Below are positions 26,001-34,238 of a DNA stretch of 42,122 nt, one piece after another. The notes under the pieces were generated by a model, which saw only the letters and a program-made list of their open reading frames with translations, did no database searches and was not told the origin of the DNA. Source of the DNA: Bacteroidia bacterium. Its GTDB lineage: Bacteria > Bacteroidota > Bacteroidia > M30B66. The first letter of the stretch is position 1, and every line of letters starts with the position of its first letter. The stretch is taken from positions 1-42,122 of the forward strand of contig JAIBAI010000021.1 in the NCBI GenBank assembly GCA_019695235.1, given 5' to 3'. The position numbers and the translations under genes were made by a program.

Positions 26001-26149
26001 TGTCCGGTGCCCTGCTCATCGCCCCCCAACAGGTTAATTCTTCCGTACATCAATTGTCGCTGGAGGGCCTGGCTAATGGTATCTATCTGCTGCAAATCAT
26101 TCAGGCTGAACACATTCAGCATGTAAAGGTGCTTAAATTCAACCCTTAA
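23027..26149 (+). CDS. Subtilisin-like serine protease with type IX secretion C-terminal domain
   Basis: A 1040-residue secreted multidomain protease. Signal peptide about 1-25 (ending GNAQT); propeptide-like region to about 135; S8 catalytic domain about 140-415 with Asp164 (VAVVDD), His200 (SHGTHVAG), oxyanion Asn292 (AAAGNSNN) and Ser354 (SGTSFAAP). Then come a beta-rich region (about 420-535), a jelly-roll/MAM-like domain (about 537-718), a PKD domain (about 724-808), Ig-like segments (about 809-950) and a type IX C-terminal domain (about 963-1040, from RPNPTADF through NLSG to the final VKVLKFNP). It should cross the outer membrane by type IX secretion and be surface-bound or released. 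I start at Met7 of the longer frame because it begins the signal peptide. Confidence 0.9.
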   Translation: MKHPYKIFLIMLTVCIFGLFPGNAQTDGYIPGQLYVRLQQPSGPNNTYIPSEKVMSFFGRYREAYGITKVLGTFYFADDQQLRNTFRVYFAHPEKAGELIKALESNKAVVYAEKIPQDRFFFTPNDIGSNSNTGNGQWYLYKLRALQAWDIQRGKASVKVAVVDDAVQVDHPDLDGVCLPGRDVAENKASPTPPDSTFSHGTHVAGIIAAKTDNSFGIASLAHGVSIIPIKITLTGQPGTPTAGYEGILWAISQGADIINVSWGSEMVSYSAQSVIASAVAAGITVVAAAGNSNNATVNYPAGYPGVISVAGTNNVDKKHGSSSFGNWIDICAPGELIRSTIPFNIYGFKSGTSFAAPMVCAVAALMLSKDSTMTRAEIENCLKQSADNIDVFNPDFPGQLGAGRLNAEKALQCARAGISTCDLSLSSVQSPSTASCQNTFQPGIRILNNGLDTIFSFRLNYQLDNAFPKIYIFNDTLPPGKDTLLHLPQMQAAIGTHTLKFNIHPNINANCTDAFAQNSALNHPFTVLSPVSRVLPYNEDFESGYFTSNNWQIENPGSEFGWEIVKTAGLPSSTKSARLPYFIDSKIGERDYLTTPALNFSGYSAVNLSFKHAYITHGGPAPSDSFIISISTDCGETWSRLKTFVETGTKTFSTRKTDGYSFNPVIATDWCGASGWAACSNINLTAYKGLVGVRIRFEGYNANGNNIYLDNISITGTPVNIRPEANFTASGNEEICENQTVQFSNLSLNRPTSLKWYFEGGVPDSSDLEQPLITYPTAGTYAVRLIAENPAGKDTLLLDSLIRVSQAPAISVTAQPDSICKGQQSLLIASGGNAYSWSEHSSLSVTNNDSTIATPTATTNYTVYTLTPEGCSGSETVQVAVYPQPSQPQISTQGDSCTLESSLATTYEWYYNGSLLSGKTERTLQVNKPGNYNVRIADHNGCTAFSAPFKSLCSTTGIELMPPLLIRPNPTADFLLLEGLTQPARISLYNLSGALLIAPQQVNSSVHQLSLEGLANGIYLLQIIQAEHIQHVKVLKFNP

Positions 26150-26313
26150 ACCGCTATTTGTTGTTGATCTTCACTGCTCTCATACCAGATAGCTGACAAA
26201 CAAACCCTTACATATTCACAATTTGTTAATAAGACTGTTAAAGACATATTGATAAGCTTTTTCAGTTTTGAAGGCTGCAAACTTCTATATTTACGCCCCT
26301 TAAAATAGACTGT
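26150..26313. promoter_or_regulatory. Intergenic region with probable dnaN promoter
   Basis: 164 bp of AT-rich DNA between the protease and dnaN. TATATTTA (26286-26293), one base off TAnnTTTG, lies 20 nt before the dnaN ATG. No hairpin terminator for the protease gene was found. Confidence 0.4.
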
Positions 26314-27438
26314 ATGAAATTCATTATTTCCAGTGGTTACTTGTTGAAACAACTTCAAAACATTTCAGGTGTACTAAGCAGTAATGTCAGTTTGCCGATT
26401 TTAGATGACTTTTTGTTTGACATCACAGGTGGTGATTTAACCGTTTTTGCATCCGACCTTGACAACACCGTTAGTATTGGCCTGAATGTTGAATCCAAAA
26501 GCAAAGGAAAAATCGCAATCCCGGGAAAGATGCTGCTTGATACATTGAAAAGCTTCCCCGACCAACCGCTGACATTTGATATAAACACAGATAATTTCGG
26601 CATTGAAATTTCTTCCGGATACGGTAAATACAAGCTCAATGGCCACAATCCTGAAGATTTTCCTAAAATCCCTGAAATTGAAGATGCCAATGACTTCAAA
26701 GTTGACGGCTCTATTTTATACAGTGGTATCAATAAAACCTTATTCGCCACCGGCAACGATGACCTTCGTCCGGCCATGTCTGGTGTTTTGATGCAGGTAG
26801 CCAATGACTCGCTTACAATGGTTGCAACCGACTCACACCGTTTGGTTCGCTATCGCCGACTTGATGTAAAATCAGAAACAGAAGCATCATTCATCCTGCC
26901 TAAAAAACCATTGAACCTCCTCAAACATCTGCTTGGCTATGCCCAGTCGGAAGTACAAATCAGCTTCAATGCGAAGAATGCTTCTTTTATATTCGATAAT
27001 TTCAGTCTTATTTGCCGCTTAATTGACGGTAAATACCCGAATTACGAAGCGGTAATCCCTAAAGAAAACCCGTTTACCCTCAGTATGCAACGCGATGATT
27101 TGATGAACTCCATCCGCCGGGTGGCCATCTTCTCAAGCAAAAGCACCAATCAGGTAAAACTGAATATCCAGGGCTCAGAGCTGCAACTTACCGCCGAAGA
27201 CCTTGACTATTCAAACTCTGCCAGCGAACGTCTTACCTGTAACTACGAAGGTGAAGACTTGGAGATTGCCTTCAACTCAAAGTTCATTAGCGAGATGCTG
27301 GGCAACCTCGACTCAGAGCGTATCAACCTGAAAATGAGCGCATCCAACCGCGCCGGCATCCTGCTTCCTGAAACAGAAACACCCGATAAGGACGAAGACC
27401 TGCTGATGCTGGTAATGCCGGTGATGCTTAACAACTAA
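26314..27438 (+). CDS. dnaN: DNA polymerase III beta subunit (sliding clamp)
   Basis: A 374-residue clamp of three similar domains that tethers DNA polymerase III to DNA. It begins MKFIISSGYLLKQLQNISGV, contains ATDSHRLVRYRR in the middle, and ends with the conserved LLMLVMPVMLNN. Length and ends are normal for the family. It is not next to dnaA or recF here, so this is not the classical origin-proximal dnaA-dnaN-recF cluster. Confidence 0.96.
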   Translation: MKFIISSGYLLKQLQNISGVLSSNVSLPILDDFLFDITGGDLTVFASDLDNTVSIGLNVESKSKGKIAIPGKMLLDTLKSFPDQPLTFDINTDNFGIEISSGYGKYKLNGHNPEDFPKIPEIEDANDFKVDGSILYSGINKTLFATGNDDLRPAMSGVLMQVANDSLTMVATDSHRLVRYRRLDVKSETEASFILPKKPLNLLKHLLGYAQSEVQISFNAKNASFIFDNFSLICRLIDGKYPNYEAVIPKENPFTLSMQRDDLMNSIRRVAIFSSKSTNQVKLNIQGSELQLTAEDLDYSNSASERLTCNYEGEDLEIAFNSKFISEMLGNLDSERINLKMSASNRAGILLPETETPDKDEDLLMLVMPVMLNN

Positions 27439-27458
27439 AACATGAAGCCATACAGGAG

Positions 27459-28109
27459 ATGAAAATACTCCTTGTTGCTGCTACCCGGGCCGAGTTACCC
27501 CTACTTCAGAAGCAGAGCGGCCTCGAAGTGAAAACCCTGGTTACCGGTGTGGGTATGGTGGCAAGCGCATTTTCACTGGGGCAGCGCCTTGCGCAGGAAC
27601 ATTTTGATTTGGTAATCAATTGTGGCATCGCCGGTGCCATTGACCGCAGCTTTCATCCGGGTGAAGCACTCGTTGTATCAAGCGACAGGTTCTACCGGTT
27701 CGGTGCTGAAGACGGTGAACAGTTTCTTTCTGTATTCGACCTGAACCTGCTTGCACCCGATGTACCTCCATTTAAAAACGGCCTCCTGCACGGGCTTGGG
27801 AAGGACCACTTCGCCGCAACTACCCATTTGCGCGAAGCAGAAGGCATCACCGTTCAACTGGTGCATGGCAATGCCAAAAGCATAAAAGTGCTTAGAGAAT
27901 CAACGCCTTCGGCCCAAGTTGAATCAATGGAAGGTGCAGCTGTTTTTTATGCCGCCACAAATGCAAATATTCATTGTTTGCAAATGCGAACCATCTCTAA
28001 TTATGTTGAAACGCGCAACAGGGCATCCTGGGATATCCCTCTGGCATTACAGGTACTGCATAAACAAGTAGCAATACTCATTGATTCTATCGCCGGTATA
28101 GCCTTATAG
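27459..28109 (+). CDS. mqnB: Futalosine hydrolase
   Basis: A 216-residue nucleoside phosphorylase-fold enzyme that removes hypoxanthine from futalosine in the alternative menaquinone pathway. The glycine-rich segment VTGVGMVASAF and NCGIAGAID form the nucleoside site, ESMEGAAVFYA carries the catalytic Glu, and SNYVETRNRASWDI matches MqnB more than MTA/SAH nucleosidase, which is the alternative. It lies 20 nt behind dnaN and is probably co-transcribed. Its presence implies that menaquinone is the respiratory quinone. Confidence 0.85.
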   Translation: MKILLVAATRAELPLLQKQSGLEVKTLVTGVGMVASAFSLGQRLAQEHFDLVINCGIAGAIDRSFHPGEALVVSSDRFYRFGAEDGEQFLSVFDLNLLAPDVPPFKNGLLHGLGKDHFAATTHLREAEGITVQLVHGNAKSIKVLRESTPSAQVESMEGAAVFYAATNANIHCLQMRTISNYVETRNRASWDIPLALQVLHKQVAILIDSIAGIAL

Positions 28110-28124
28110 ATGCCTTAACATTCA

Positions 28125-28132
28125 TACCTTTG
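28125..28132 (+). promoter_or_regulatory. lysS promoter, -7 element TACCTTTG
   Basis: Exact TAnnTTTG, 16 nt before the lysS ATG and 15 nt after the mqnB stop. Confidence 0.55.
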
Positions 28133-28148
28133 CAGCCCAATTTATAGC

Positions 28149-29675
28149 ATGAGCGAGCACCTGACTGATTTGGAACTCCAGCGCCGTGAAAGTCTGGAAG
28201 AAATGTACCGATTAGGCATTAATCCCTATCCTGCCGAACTGTTTCCGGTGGATGTAACCGCCAGAGACATTCACAAGAACTACGAATCAGACAAGTTGAG
28301 CTATAAACATGTGCAACTTGCCGGCCGGATTATGACCCGCCGAATCATGGGCAACGCCTCTTTTGCAGTGCTTCAGGATGCTACCGATAAAATTCAGGTT
28401 TACATTCGCCGAGATGATATTTGTCCGGGCGAAGACAAAACCCTTTACAATACCGTATTTAAGAAATTGCTTGACATCGGTGATATCATTGGAATTGTAG
28501 GCTATGTTTTCACTACACAGACCGGAGAAATTACCATTCACGTTACCTCGCTGAAGGTGCTTTCAAAATCGCTGCGCCCCCTACCCATCGTAAAAGAAAA
28601 AGACGGAGAGGTATTCGATGCATTTGCTGACCCTGAATTGCGTTACCGCCAACGGTATGTTGACCTTATCGTAAACCCGCAGGTGAAAGAAACCTTCGTT
28701 CGCCGCACCCAGATGGTCAATTCAATCAGGAATTTCCTCAATAACAGAGGCTACCTTGAAGTAGAAACGCCCATCCTGCAACCTATATACGGTGGTGCCG
28801 CCGCAAGACCTTTCAAAACCCACCACAATACGCTCGACATGACCCTGTACCTGCGTATTGCCAACGAACTTTACCTGAAAAGGCTTATCGTTGGCGGTTT
28901 CGACGGGGTGTATGAGTTTGCAAAAGACTTTCGCAACGAAGGCATGAGTCGTTTCCATAACCCGGAGTTTACACAGGTTGAACTCTATGTAGCCTATAAA
29001 GACTACAACTGGATGATGGAACTGGTAGAAGAGATGGTTGAAAATGCAGCCATCGAAATTCATGGTACCACAGAAGTGCAGGTAGGTGAAAACCTCATCA
29101 ACTTCGCCCGGCCATGGAAACGCATGACCATGTACGATGCAATTCAGCATTTTAGCAAAGTGGATGTTTCTGAAATGGACGAAACCACGATGGCAGAAGC
29201 TGCCCGCAAACTTGGTGTTGAAGTTGACTCAAGCATGGGGCGCGGTAAAATCATTGATGCCATCTTCGGCGACCTCTGTGAACCCTACCTGATACAACCT
29301 ACGTTTATTACAGACTACCCGGTTGAAATGTCACCCCTGGCAAAAAAACACCGCAGTAAACCTGGTTTGGTCGAACGCTTTGAAGCTATCTGCAATGGCA
29401 AAGAAATGTGCAATGCCTTCTCAGAATTAAACGACCCTATTGATCAGCGTAAACGCTTTGAAGAACAATTAGAACTTGGTAAAAGAGGAGATGATGAGGC
29501 TATGGTGCTTGATGAAGATTTCCTTCGGGCCATCGAATACGGCATGCCACCTACTGCCGGACTGGGCATCGGTATTGACCGGCTTGCCATGATGATGACC
29601 AACTCAAAGTCAATTCAAGACGTGCTGTTCTTCCCGCAAATGCGCCCGGAAACTACCGATAGCAACCAGGATTAA
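28149..29675 (+). CDS. lysS: Lysyl-tRNA synthetase, class II
   Basis: A 508-residue class IIb synthetase. The OB-fold anticodon domain (about 55-165) is followed by the catalytic core with motif 2 ([18 protein letters not shown]) and motif 3 ([13 protein letters not shown] near the C-terminus). The length is normal for LysS. It has a promoter of its own. The next gene is convergent, with only 13 nt between stops and no clear terminator hairpin in that gap. Confidence 0.96.
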   Translation: MSEHLTDLELQRRESLEEMYRLGINPYPAELFPVDVTARDIHKNYESDKLSYKHVQLAGRIMTRRIMGNASFAVLQDATDKIQVYIRRDDICPGEDKTLYNTVFKKLLDIGDIIGIVGYVFTTQTGEITIHVTSLKVLSKSLRPLPIVKEKDGEVFDAFADPELRYRQRYVDLIVNPQVKETFVRRTQMVNSIRNFLNNRGYLEVETPILQPIYGGAAARPFKTHHNTLDMTLYLRIANELYLKRLIVGGFDGVYEFAKDFRNEGMSRFHNPEFTQVELYVAYKDYNWMMELVEEMVENAAIEIHGTTEVQVGENLINFARPWKRMTMYDAIQHFSKVDVSEMDETTMAEAARKLGVEVDSSMGRGKIIDAIFGDLCEPYLIQPTFITDYPVEMSPLAKKHRSKPGLVERFEAICNGKEMCNAFSELNDPIDQRKRFEEQLELGKRGDDEAMVLDEDFLRAIEYGMPPTAGLGIGIDRLAMMMTNSKSIQDVLFFPQMRPETTDSNQD

Positions 29676-29688
29676 CCCTCAAAACCTT

Positions 29689-31167
29689 CTAATGCTTCTC
29701 CTTCGAAGGGTCACTCCCTTTGCAGTTGAAGGGTACTAAATCAGGTAACGGACTTACCGGGATTTTACCCTTGCGGTGATTGTCGAGGAAATCAGCCAAC
29801 TGATCTACCTCAAGCCGCTTGGCAATAATGCGCTTGTCTTTATCAAGCAGGTAAATCACCGGAGTTGAATAAATATCATAGTACTTGCGGAATTGCGCTC
29901 TCCCCAGAAGGTCTGCGGCGTTTATCCAATTCAGGTGCTTCTCACGGATGTATTTAAACCATTCGGTGGTATCGGCTTCAATGTAGATACCAAGCACTTC
30001 CAGATCGTATTTCTTGCGCTCCTTATCATAAAACTCCTTCAACTTGGGCGTAACCTTCTGACAATGACCGCAACTTGGGTCCCAAAAATAAACAATGGTA
30101 TAGGTGTTTTTTATTTCATTGAGTGAAACAGGATGAAAATCAGCCTTTAACAAACCTTGCATGGGATTGGCTTTACGGCCTATCAGACATGGGTCTAATG
30201 CTTTTACCCGGTCGCATATTTTTTCCATCTGGGTAGAGTCAATCCAAAAAGCCTTGCCACTGAGGTAATAGTTCTTTGCCATATAGGTAAATACTGCATC
30301 CATGCCCATCACCTGCGATTTCTCGTATGTATTGGTGATGAAGTACACTAAGTATTTAAAAATATCACTGGTGGGATTGGTAAGGCTTATCATATAATCA
30401 GCCGACTTATTAATTGAATCAGGCACCTGGGGCGTCAGCCGCTCGATGTACTGCTTTACTTTGTTTGCAAGCACCGGGGTACGCAAAAGGCGGTCGTCTT
30501 TCATATCAACCTCATCAAAGAAATGAGCCTTGTAATAACGATACGCAAAGGTTGAGTCTTTCTTACCATTTACCACTGGTGCTTCGGGTATCTCCGGCTC
30601 TGAGGAGGCTTTAAAAACCTTGGTCAAAAAACGCTCCGGATGCTCATTCATGAACTTGTGTTTGTACTCCTTCACCGCTTTGTCAAGGGCAAGTTGTTTT
30701 TCTCTTATTTCAGCCGATTTGGCTTTATCATCCTTCAATTGCTCCGCTTCCTTTCGCAATGCCTCCATCTCTTTGCCTCTGGCTGTAATCCATTGCAGGT
30801 ACTGGTAAAAGAGTTCATTGTCTTTTGAGCCTTTTACCTTCATGTGATGTACAAAATCGCTGGTATCAGTTGCCAAAGCAAATTGCTGCTCCTTGTCAAC
30901 TACCAATTCAAAATACTTCTTATTGGGCATCACCGCCAGATAAATGCCCCCCGGCAGGGTTTCATCCCCCTTAAATACTACCTTGCCGCTAGCATCAGCC
31001 CTTGCCGAATCTTTGATGTATTGCTTGTCACCAAAATAATACGCCAGCTGGCAGCTTGAATCACGCACCCCCTGTACAGTGATGCTTATTTCATAGCCCT
31101 TACCTGCAGTCTGAGCCAATAAAAAGCTACATTGTAGCATTGCCAAACCAAGGATCTTTAACTTCAT
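29689..31167 (-). CDS. DUF4369-like N-terminus fused to a thioredoxin domain (TlpA/ResA-like)
   Basis: A 492-residue exported protein. The signal peptide is about 1-19 (ending LLAQT). A beta-rich DUF4369-like domain (about 24-115) is followed by a charged helical stretch (about 128-175, coiled-coil-like) and a helical DUF5106-like middle region. A C-terminal thioredoxin fold (about 345-470) has the redox motif CGHC (366-369) in FWDPSCGHCQKVTP and cis-proline in YSTPVIY. Such proteins are abundant in Bacteroidota and probably reduce or oxidise periplasmic thiols; the exact client is unknown. It ends convergently to lysS. Confidence 0.82.
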   Translation of the reverse strand: MKLKILGLAMLQCSFLLAQTAGKGYEISITVQGVRDSSCQLAYYFGDKQYIKDSARADASGKVVFKGDETLPGGIYLAVMPNKKYFELVVDKEQQFALATDTSDFVHHMKVKGSKDNELFYQYLQWITARGKEMEALRKEAEQLKDDKAKSAEIREKQLALDKAVKEYKHKFMNEHPERFLTKVFKASSEPEIPEAPVVNGKKDSTFAYRYYKAHFFDEVDMKDDRLLRTPVLANKVKQYIERLTPQVPDSINKSADYMISLTNPTSDIFKYLVYFITNTYEKSQVMGMDAVFTYMAKNYYLSGKAFWIDSTQMEKICDRVKALDPCLIGRKANPMQGLLKADFHPVSLNEIKNTYTIVYFWDPSCGHCQKVTPKLKEFYDKERKKYDLEVLGIYIEADTTEWFKYIREKHLNWINAADLLGRAQFRKYYDIYSTPVIYLLDKDKRIIAKRLEVDQLADFLDNHRKGKIPVSPLPDLVPFNCKGSDPSKEKH

Positions 31168-31347
31168 ATTTGAAAAAATTTACGCCGTCTTCTATCAAAA
31201 ATTGTGCTAATGTAAAATGAATGGGCTTTGCTTTTTGAAAAAATTGTCAAAAGCAGCCTGTTTCCTGAAAAACCAACAATGTGTACTTTCGCAATTGAAA
31301 GCCCCTCAAAAGATTATGTATTACTTTGGCGCTGATTTGATACACCG
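31168..31347. other. Divergent intergenic region with imperfect inverted repeat
   Basis: 180 bp between the thioredoxin-domain gene and the first GT-C-like gene. GGCTTTGCTTTTTG (31224-31237) and CAAAAGCAGCC (31248-31258) are imperfect inverted copies. TACTTTCG (31284-31291), one base off TAnnTTTG, could serve the plus strand. An 11-codon ATG frame (31316-31351) ends in a TGA overlapping the GTG start of the next gene. TAAATTTT near 31175-31182 could serve the minus strand. Confidence 0.35.
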
Positions 31348-33009
31348 GTGAACCGTTTAGAACCTATTATTCAGAAAAGACCCTGGCTGTTTGCAGGCAG
31401 CCTGAACCTGATTTTGTTCAGTAGCTTGTTTTTGTTTTGCGAAATACGCTACGAAACCAACGATGACTTTTTCATGAACAGCATCGTATCGGGTTATAGC
31501 GGCGGTATGCCTGATGCACATTTACCCTATACCCACTTCTTCATCGGCCTGGCCTTATCAGGGCTTTACAAACTAAGTACCGCCCTTAACTGGTATGCCT
31601 TGTACCTGTTGCTCACCCATTTTGTATCTTGGCTTATCTTGTTTCGCTGTTTTGCAGCTAAAAAAGCACCTTTGTATCCTCTATTGGCACTCAGCGGATT
31701 GTTCATTGCGCTTGAACCGGTATTTTTCACCAACCTTCAATTTACTACCAGTGCCACCCTCGCTGCCCTTGCAGGCATGTGCCTGATACACTTTGCATTC
31801 ACAACAAATCAATTGCGCCGTAAAACCCTCTTTGCCGGAATGGCTTTGGTGCTTTTCGCTGCGATGATTCGCGAATCATCTGCCATCATGGCAATTCTGT
31901 TTTGCATGCTGACTTTTGTCAATTTCCGCAATATGAAAGCGATGTTGCCCCCTCTGCTGGTAGCAGGGCTGCTGCTGGCATTCATCTGGGGGCTGCAATT
32001 TGCCAATCGCCTGTACTTTGAGCAATCGCCGGAATGGTCGGCATATTACCACAATGTAAAAAGTGGCAATCGCTTTAACGACAATCCCGCATTCTACAAC
32101 AAGGTGGTGAATGTAAACATGAACGTAAGGGCTATCAATGGCTGGAGTCAGAACGACCTGAACCTGTTTGGTGCCTTCTTCCGTAACTACGAACCGGTTT
32201 ACAATATTGAGGCCTACGATAAACTCTATAAAAGCTACGCTTCTTTCAGTCCCTTGCCGCTGCGCGATTTCATCTATTCGTTCAGAACCGGATTTGGCCT
32301 GCCATTTGTACTATTTATTCTCTTGTACGCATTTTTCAATGCCCAAAAAGACGAAAAACTGCGTTTACTACTTCAGGGTATATTATTGCTGGTGCTTGCC
32401 TGGTATATCTATGCCGCACTTCAGATGAAAGAACGTGCCCTGCTCTCGATGCTCATGGCCTTTTGTATTGGGGTATTGCTTATTCCGGATGGGCAAAACC
32501 TAAGCGGCAAATTGCGTTTAGTTTCAGGCCTGTTTATTGCCGGAATTTTGCTCAGCGGGATGATGTATCAGCATGGTAAAAGGGCTGCCATCAGCACTAA
32601 AACACAAAAAGAGCGGACAATAAGTGCCGGAATTCTCAAGCAAATGCAGCAACACCCGGCCAAGTGGATGGTATGGGGGCCGGCGCTGCCAACTGAGAGC
32701 CTCAACCCGCTTACAACTTCATTTCATTTCAACGACAAGCGTCCGCAGATATACCCCATTGTGATATTTAACAAATCACCTTTATACCAACAAGCTTCAG
32801 GCAAAACATTTGAGCAATTGCTGGTAGATTCAAACACACGTGTGTTGAGTATGACTGACAACTGGGTTACTTTTACCCCTGAACGCCTCGACACCTTTTA
32901 CCGTGAACACCTGCATTGTACTTTAATCGCCGGAGGTGATTCAACCGACCAGCTTAGTGGCCGTAGAATCTTTTGGTTCAAAGGCTGTATGCCCAATCAG
33001 ACGCCGTAA
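31348..33009 (+). CDS. Polytopic membrane protein, GT-C-like, paralog 1 of 3
   Basis: 553 residues with about eight to ten membrane helices (about 14-31, 65-100, 108-150, 160-215, 315-330, 340-360, 365-382, 390-407), then a soluble C-terminal domain. The acidic motif YETNDD (35-40) directly after the first helix resembles the catalytic Asp site of GT-C glycosyltransferases (ArnT/PMT type), so transfer of a sugar from a polyprenyl carrier at the periplasmic face is a reasonable inference, not a proven role. Other blocks shared with the next genes: NWYALY, QFTTSA, MIRE, FNDNPAFY, GWSQND (265-270), TPERLD (510-515) and FWFKGC (542-547). The GTG start keeps the conserved KRP before helix 1. The 3' end overlaps the convergent aminotransferase gene by 13 nt. 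I do not recognise a named family. Confidence 0.7.
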   Translation: MNRLEPIIQKRPWLFAGSLNLILFSSLFLFCEIRYETNDDFFMNSIVSGYSGGMPDAHLPYTHFFIGLALSGLYKLSTALNWYALYLLLTHFVSWLILFRCFAAKKAPLYPLLALSGLFIALEPVFFTNLQFTTSATLAALAGMCLIHFAFTTNQLRRKTLFAGMALVLFAAMIRESSAIMAILFCMLTFVNFRNMKAMLPPLLVAGLLLAFIWGLQFANRLYFEQSPEWSAYYHNVKSGNRFNDNPAFYNKVVNVNMNVRAINGWSQNDLNLFGAFFRNYEPVYNIEAYDKLYKSYASFSPLPLRDFIYSFRTGFGLPFVLFILLYAFFNAQKDEKLRLLLQGILLLVLAWYIYAALQMKERALLSMLMAFCIGVLLIPDGQNLSGKLRLVSGLFIAGILLSGMMYQHGKRAAISTKTQKERTISAGILKQMQQHPAKWMVWGPALPTESLNPLTTSFHFNDKRPQIYPIVIFNKSPLYQQASGKTFEQLLVDSNTRVLSMTDNWVTFTPERLDTFYREHLHCTLIAGGDSTDQLSGRRIFWFKGCMPNQTP

Positions 33010-34139
33010 AAAGAAAGTACCGCATCAATTACACGTTCTTGCGATGCTGCATCTAACTCATAATAAAGCGGCAGGCGTAACAAACGATCAGTGTAATAAT
33101 CAGCCCGGGGTAAGGCACGCCCATCGTGCTTTTCGGCATAAAACTTACTGCTGTGCAACGACAGATAATGAAAAACTGCCATGATGCCCCTTGACTTTAA
33201 ATGCGCTATCAAACCACTGCGTTCATCTAAGCTATTGCATACCAGATAGAACATGTGTGCATTATTGGTAGCATAATCCGGAATGCGTGGTCTTTGCAGT
33301 TTCCCAGCCTTTTCAAGTGGTTCAAAGCATTCAAAATAGCGCTCCCACAATGCTTTCCGCTTTTGCTGAATTTGCGCTAAATTCTCTAACTGCGCATACA
33401 GAAATGCAGCAATTATCTCAGAAGGCAAAAATGAAGAGCCCATATCAACCCAACCATACTTATCAACTTCACCCCTGAAAAAAGCCGACCTGTTAGTCCC
33501 TTTTTCACGAATTATCTCAGCCCTTGCATCAAATTCAGGCTTGTTCACAGCCAACATCCCCCCTTCGCCGCTGATAACATTTTTGGTTTCGTGAAATGAA
33601 AAAGCGCCAAAAGTACCAATACCGCCAAGCGGACGGCCCTTGTAATATGAATCAATCGCCTGTGCAGCATCTTCTACAATATGCAATGGATATCGCTGGC
33701 TGAGCGCCATAAGACTGTCCATTTCACAAGCCATTCCGGCATAATGCACCGGTATAATTGCTTTGGTTCGGGGCGTAATCAGCGCCTCTACCTGCTGATG
33801 GTCTAAATTAGGTGTATCTTCAGCACTATCGGCAAAAACAATTCTGGCTCCTCTTAGAATAAAAGCATTTACCGTTGAAACAAAGGTGTACGAAGGGGCA
33901 ATTACCTCATCTCCTTCACGGATATCGAGAAGGATAGCTGCCATCTCCAGGGCATCGGTGCAGGAAGTGGTAAGCAAAGCCTTATGAAACCCAAAGCGCT
34001 CTGTAAAGAATTGGTGACACTTACGTGTAAACAGGCCGTCGCCGGAAATCTTGCCCGATTCAACCGCCTGCCGGATATAGTCAACTTCACGCCCTGTCAG
34101 GAAAGGCTTGTTAAAAGGAATAGATTCAGGATTTGCCAT
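32997..34139 (-). CDS. rffA: RffA/WecE-type dTDP-sugar aminotransferase
   Basis: A 380-residue DegT/DnrJ/EryC1-fold PLP enzyme. The combination SGDGLFTRKC (32-41), LTTSCTDALEMAA and SFHETKN (PLP Lys186) is that of dTDP-4-amino-4,6-dideoxygalactose transaminase, which converts dTDP-4-keto-6-deoxyglucose to dTDP-Fuc4N for surface glycans. It sits on the minus strand between two paralogous membrane-protein genes and overlaps the end of the first by 13 nt. A TAAATTTG element ends 4 nt before its ATG (predicted leaderless message). The dTDP-sugar donors (RmlA, RmlB) are not encoded in this window. Confidence 0.9.
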   Translation of the reverse strand: MANPESIPFNKPFLTGREVDYIRQAVESGKISGDGLFTRKCHQFFTERFGFHKALLTTSCTDALEMAAILLDIREGDEVIAPSYTFVSTVNAFILRGARIVFADSAEDTPNLDHQQVEALITPRTKAIIPVHYAGMACEMDSLMALSQRYPLHIVEDAAQAIDSYYKGRPLGGIGTFGAFSFHETKNVISGEGGMLAVNKPEFDARAEIIREKGTNRSAFFRGEVDKYGWVDMGSSFLPSEIIAAFLYAQLENLAQIQQKRKALWERYFECFEPLEKAGKLQRPRIPDYATNNAHMFYLVCNSLDERSGLIAHLKSRGIMAVFHYLSLHSSKFYAEKHDGRALPRADYYTDRLLRLPLYYELDAASQERVIDAVLSFYGV

Positions 34140-34143
34140 GCAA

Positions 34144-34151
34144 CAAATTTA
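34144..34151 (-). promoter_or_regulatory. rffA promoter, -7 element TAAATTTG
   Basis: An exact TAnnTTTG on the minus strand with 4 nt between it and the ATG (34139), predicting a start point at the start codon. It shares a 99-bp gap with the divergent promoter for the next membrane protein. Confidence 0.5.
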
Positions 34152-34178
34152 TGAATTTACCTTCTTTGCCGCTCCTGC

Positions 34179-34208
34179 TTGTTTAAAATGGAAATCTGTA
34201 TAGATTTG
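34179..34208 (+). promoter_or_regulatory. Promoter of GT-C-like paralog 2 (TTG-N19-TAGATTTG)
   Basis: TTG at 34179-34181, 19 nt, then TAGATTTG (34201-34208), a good two-part Bacteroidota promoter. It leaves a 30-nt leader to the GTG start at 34239. It likely drives paralogs 2 and 3 and possibly the MBOAT/SGNH genes. Confidence 0.65.
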
Positions 34209-34238
34209 CCTGAATGACAAAAAATATTTTCGGCACAG

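Noticed and set aside
26150-26313. Possible replication origin upstream of dnaN
   Set aside because: Only one weak DnaA-box-like sequence (ATATTCACA) is present, dnaA and recF are absent, and there is no cluster of boxes or AT-rich repeats beyond ordinary intergenic composition.
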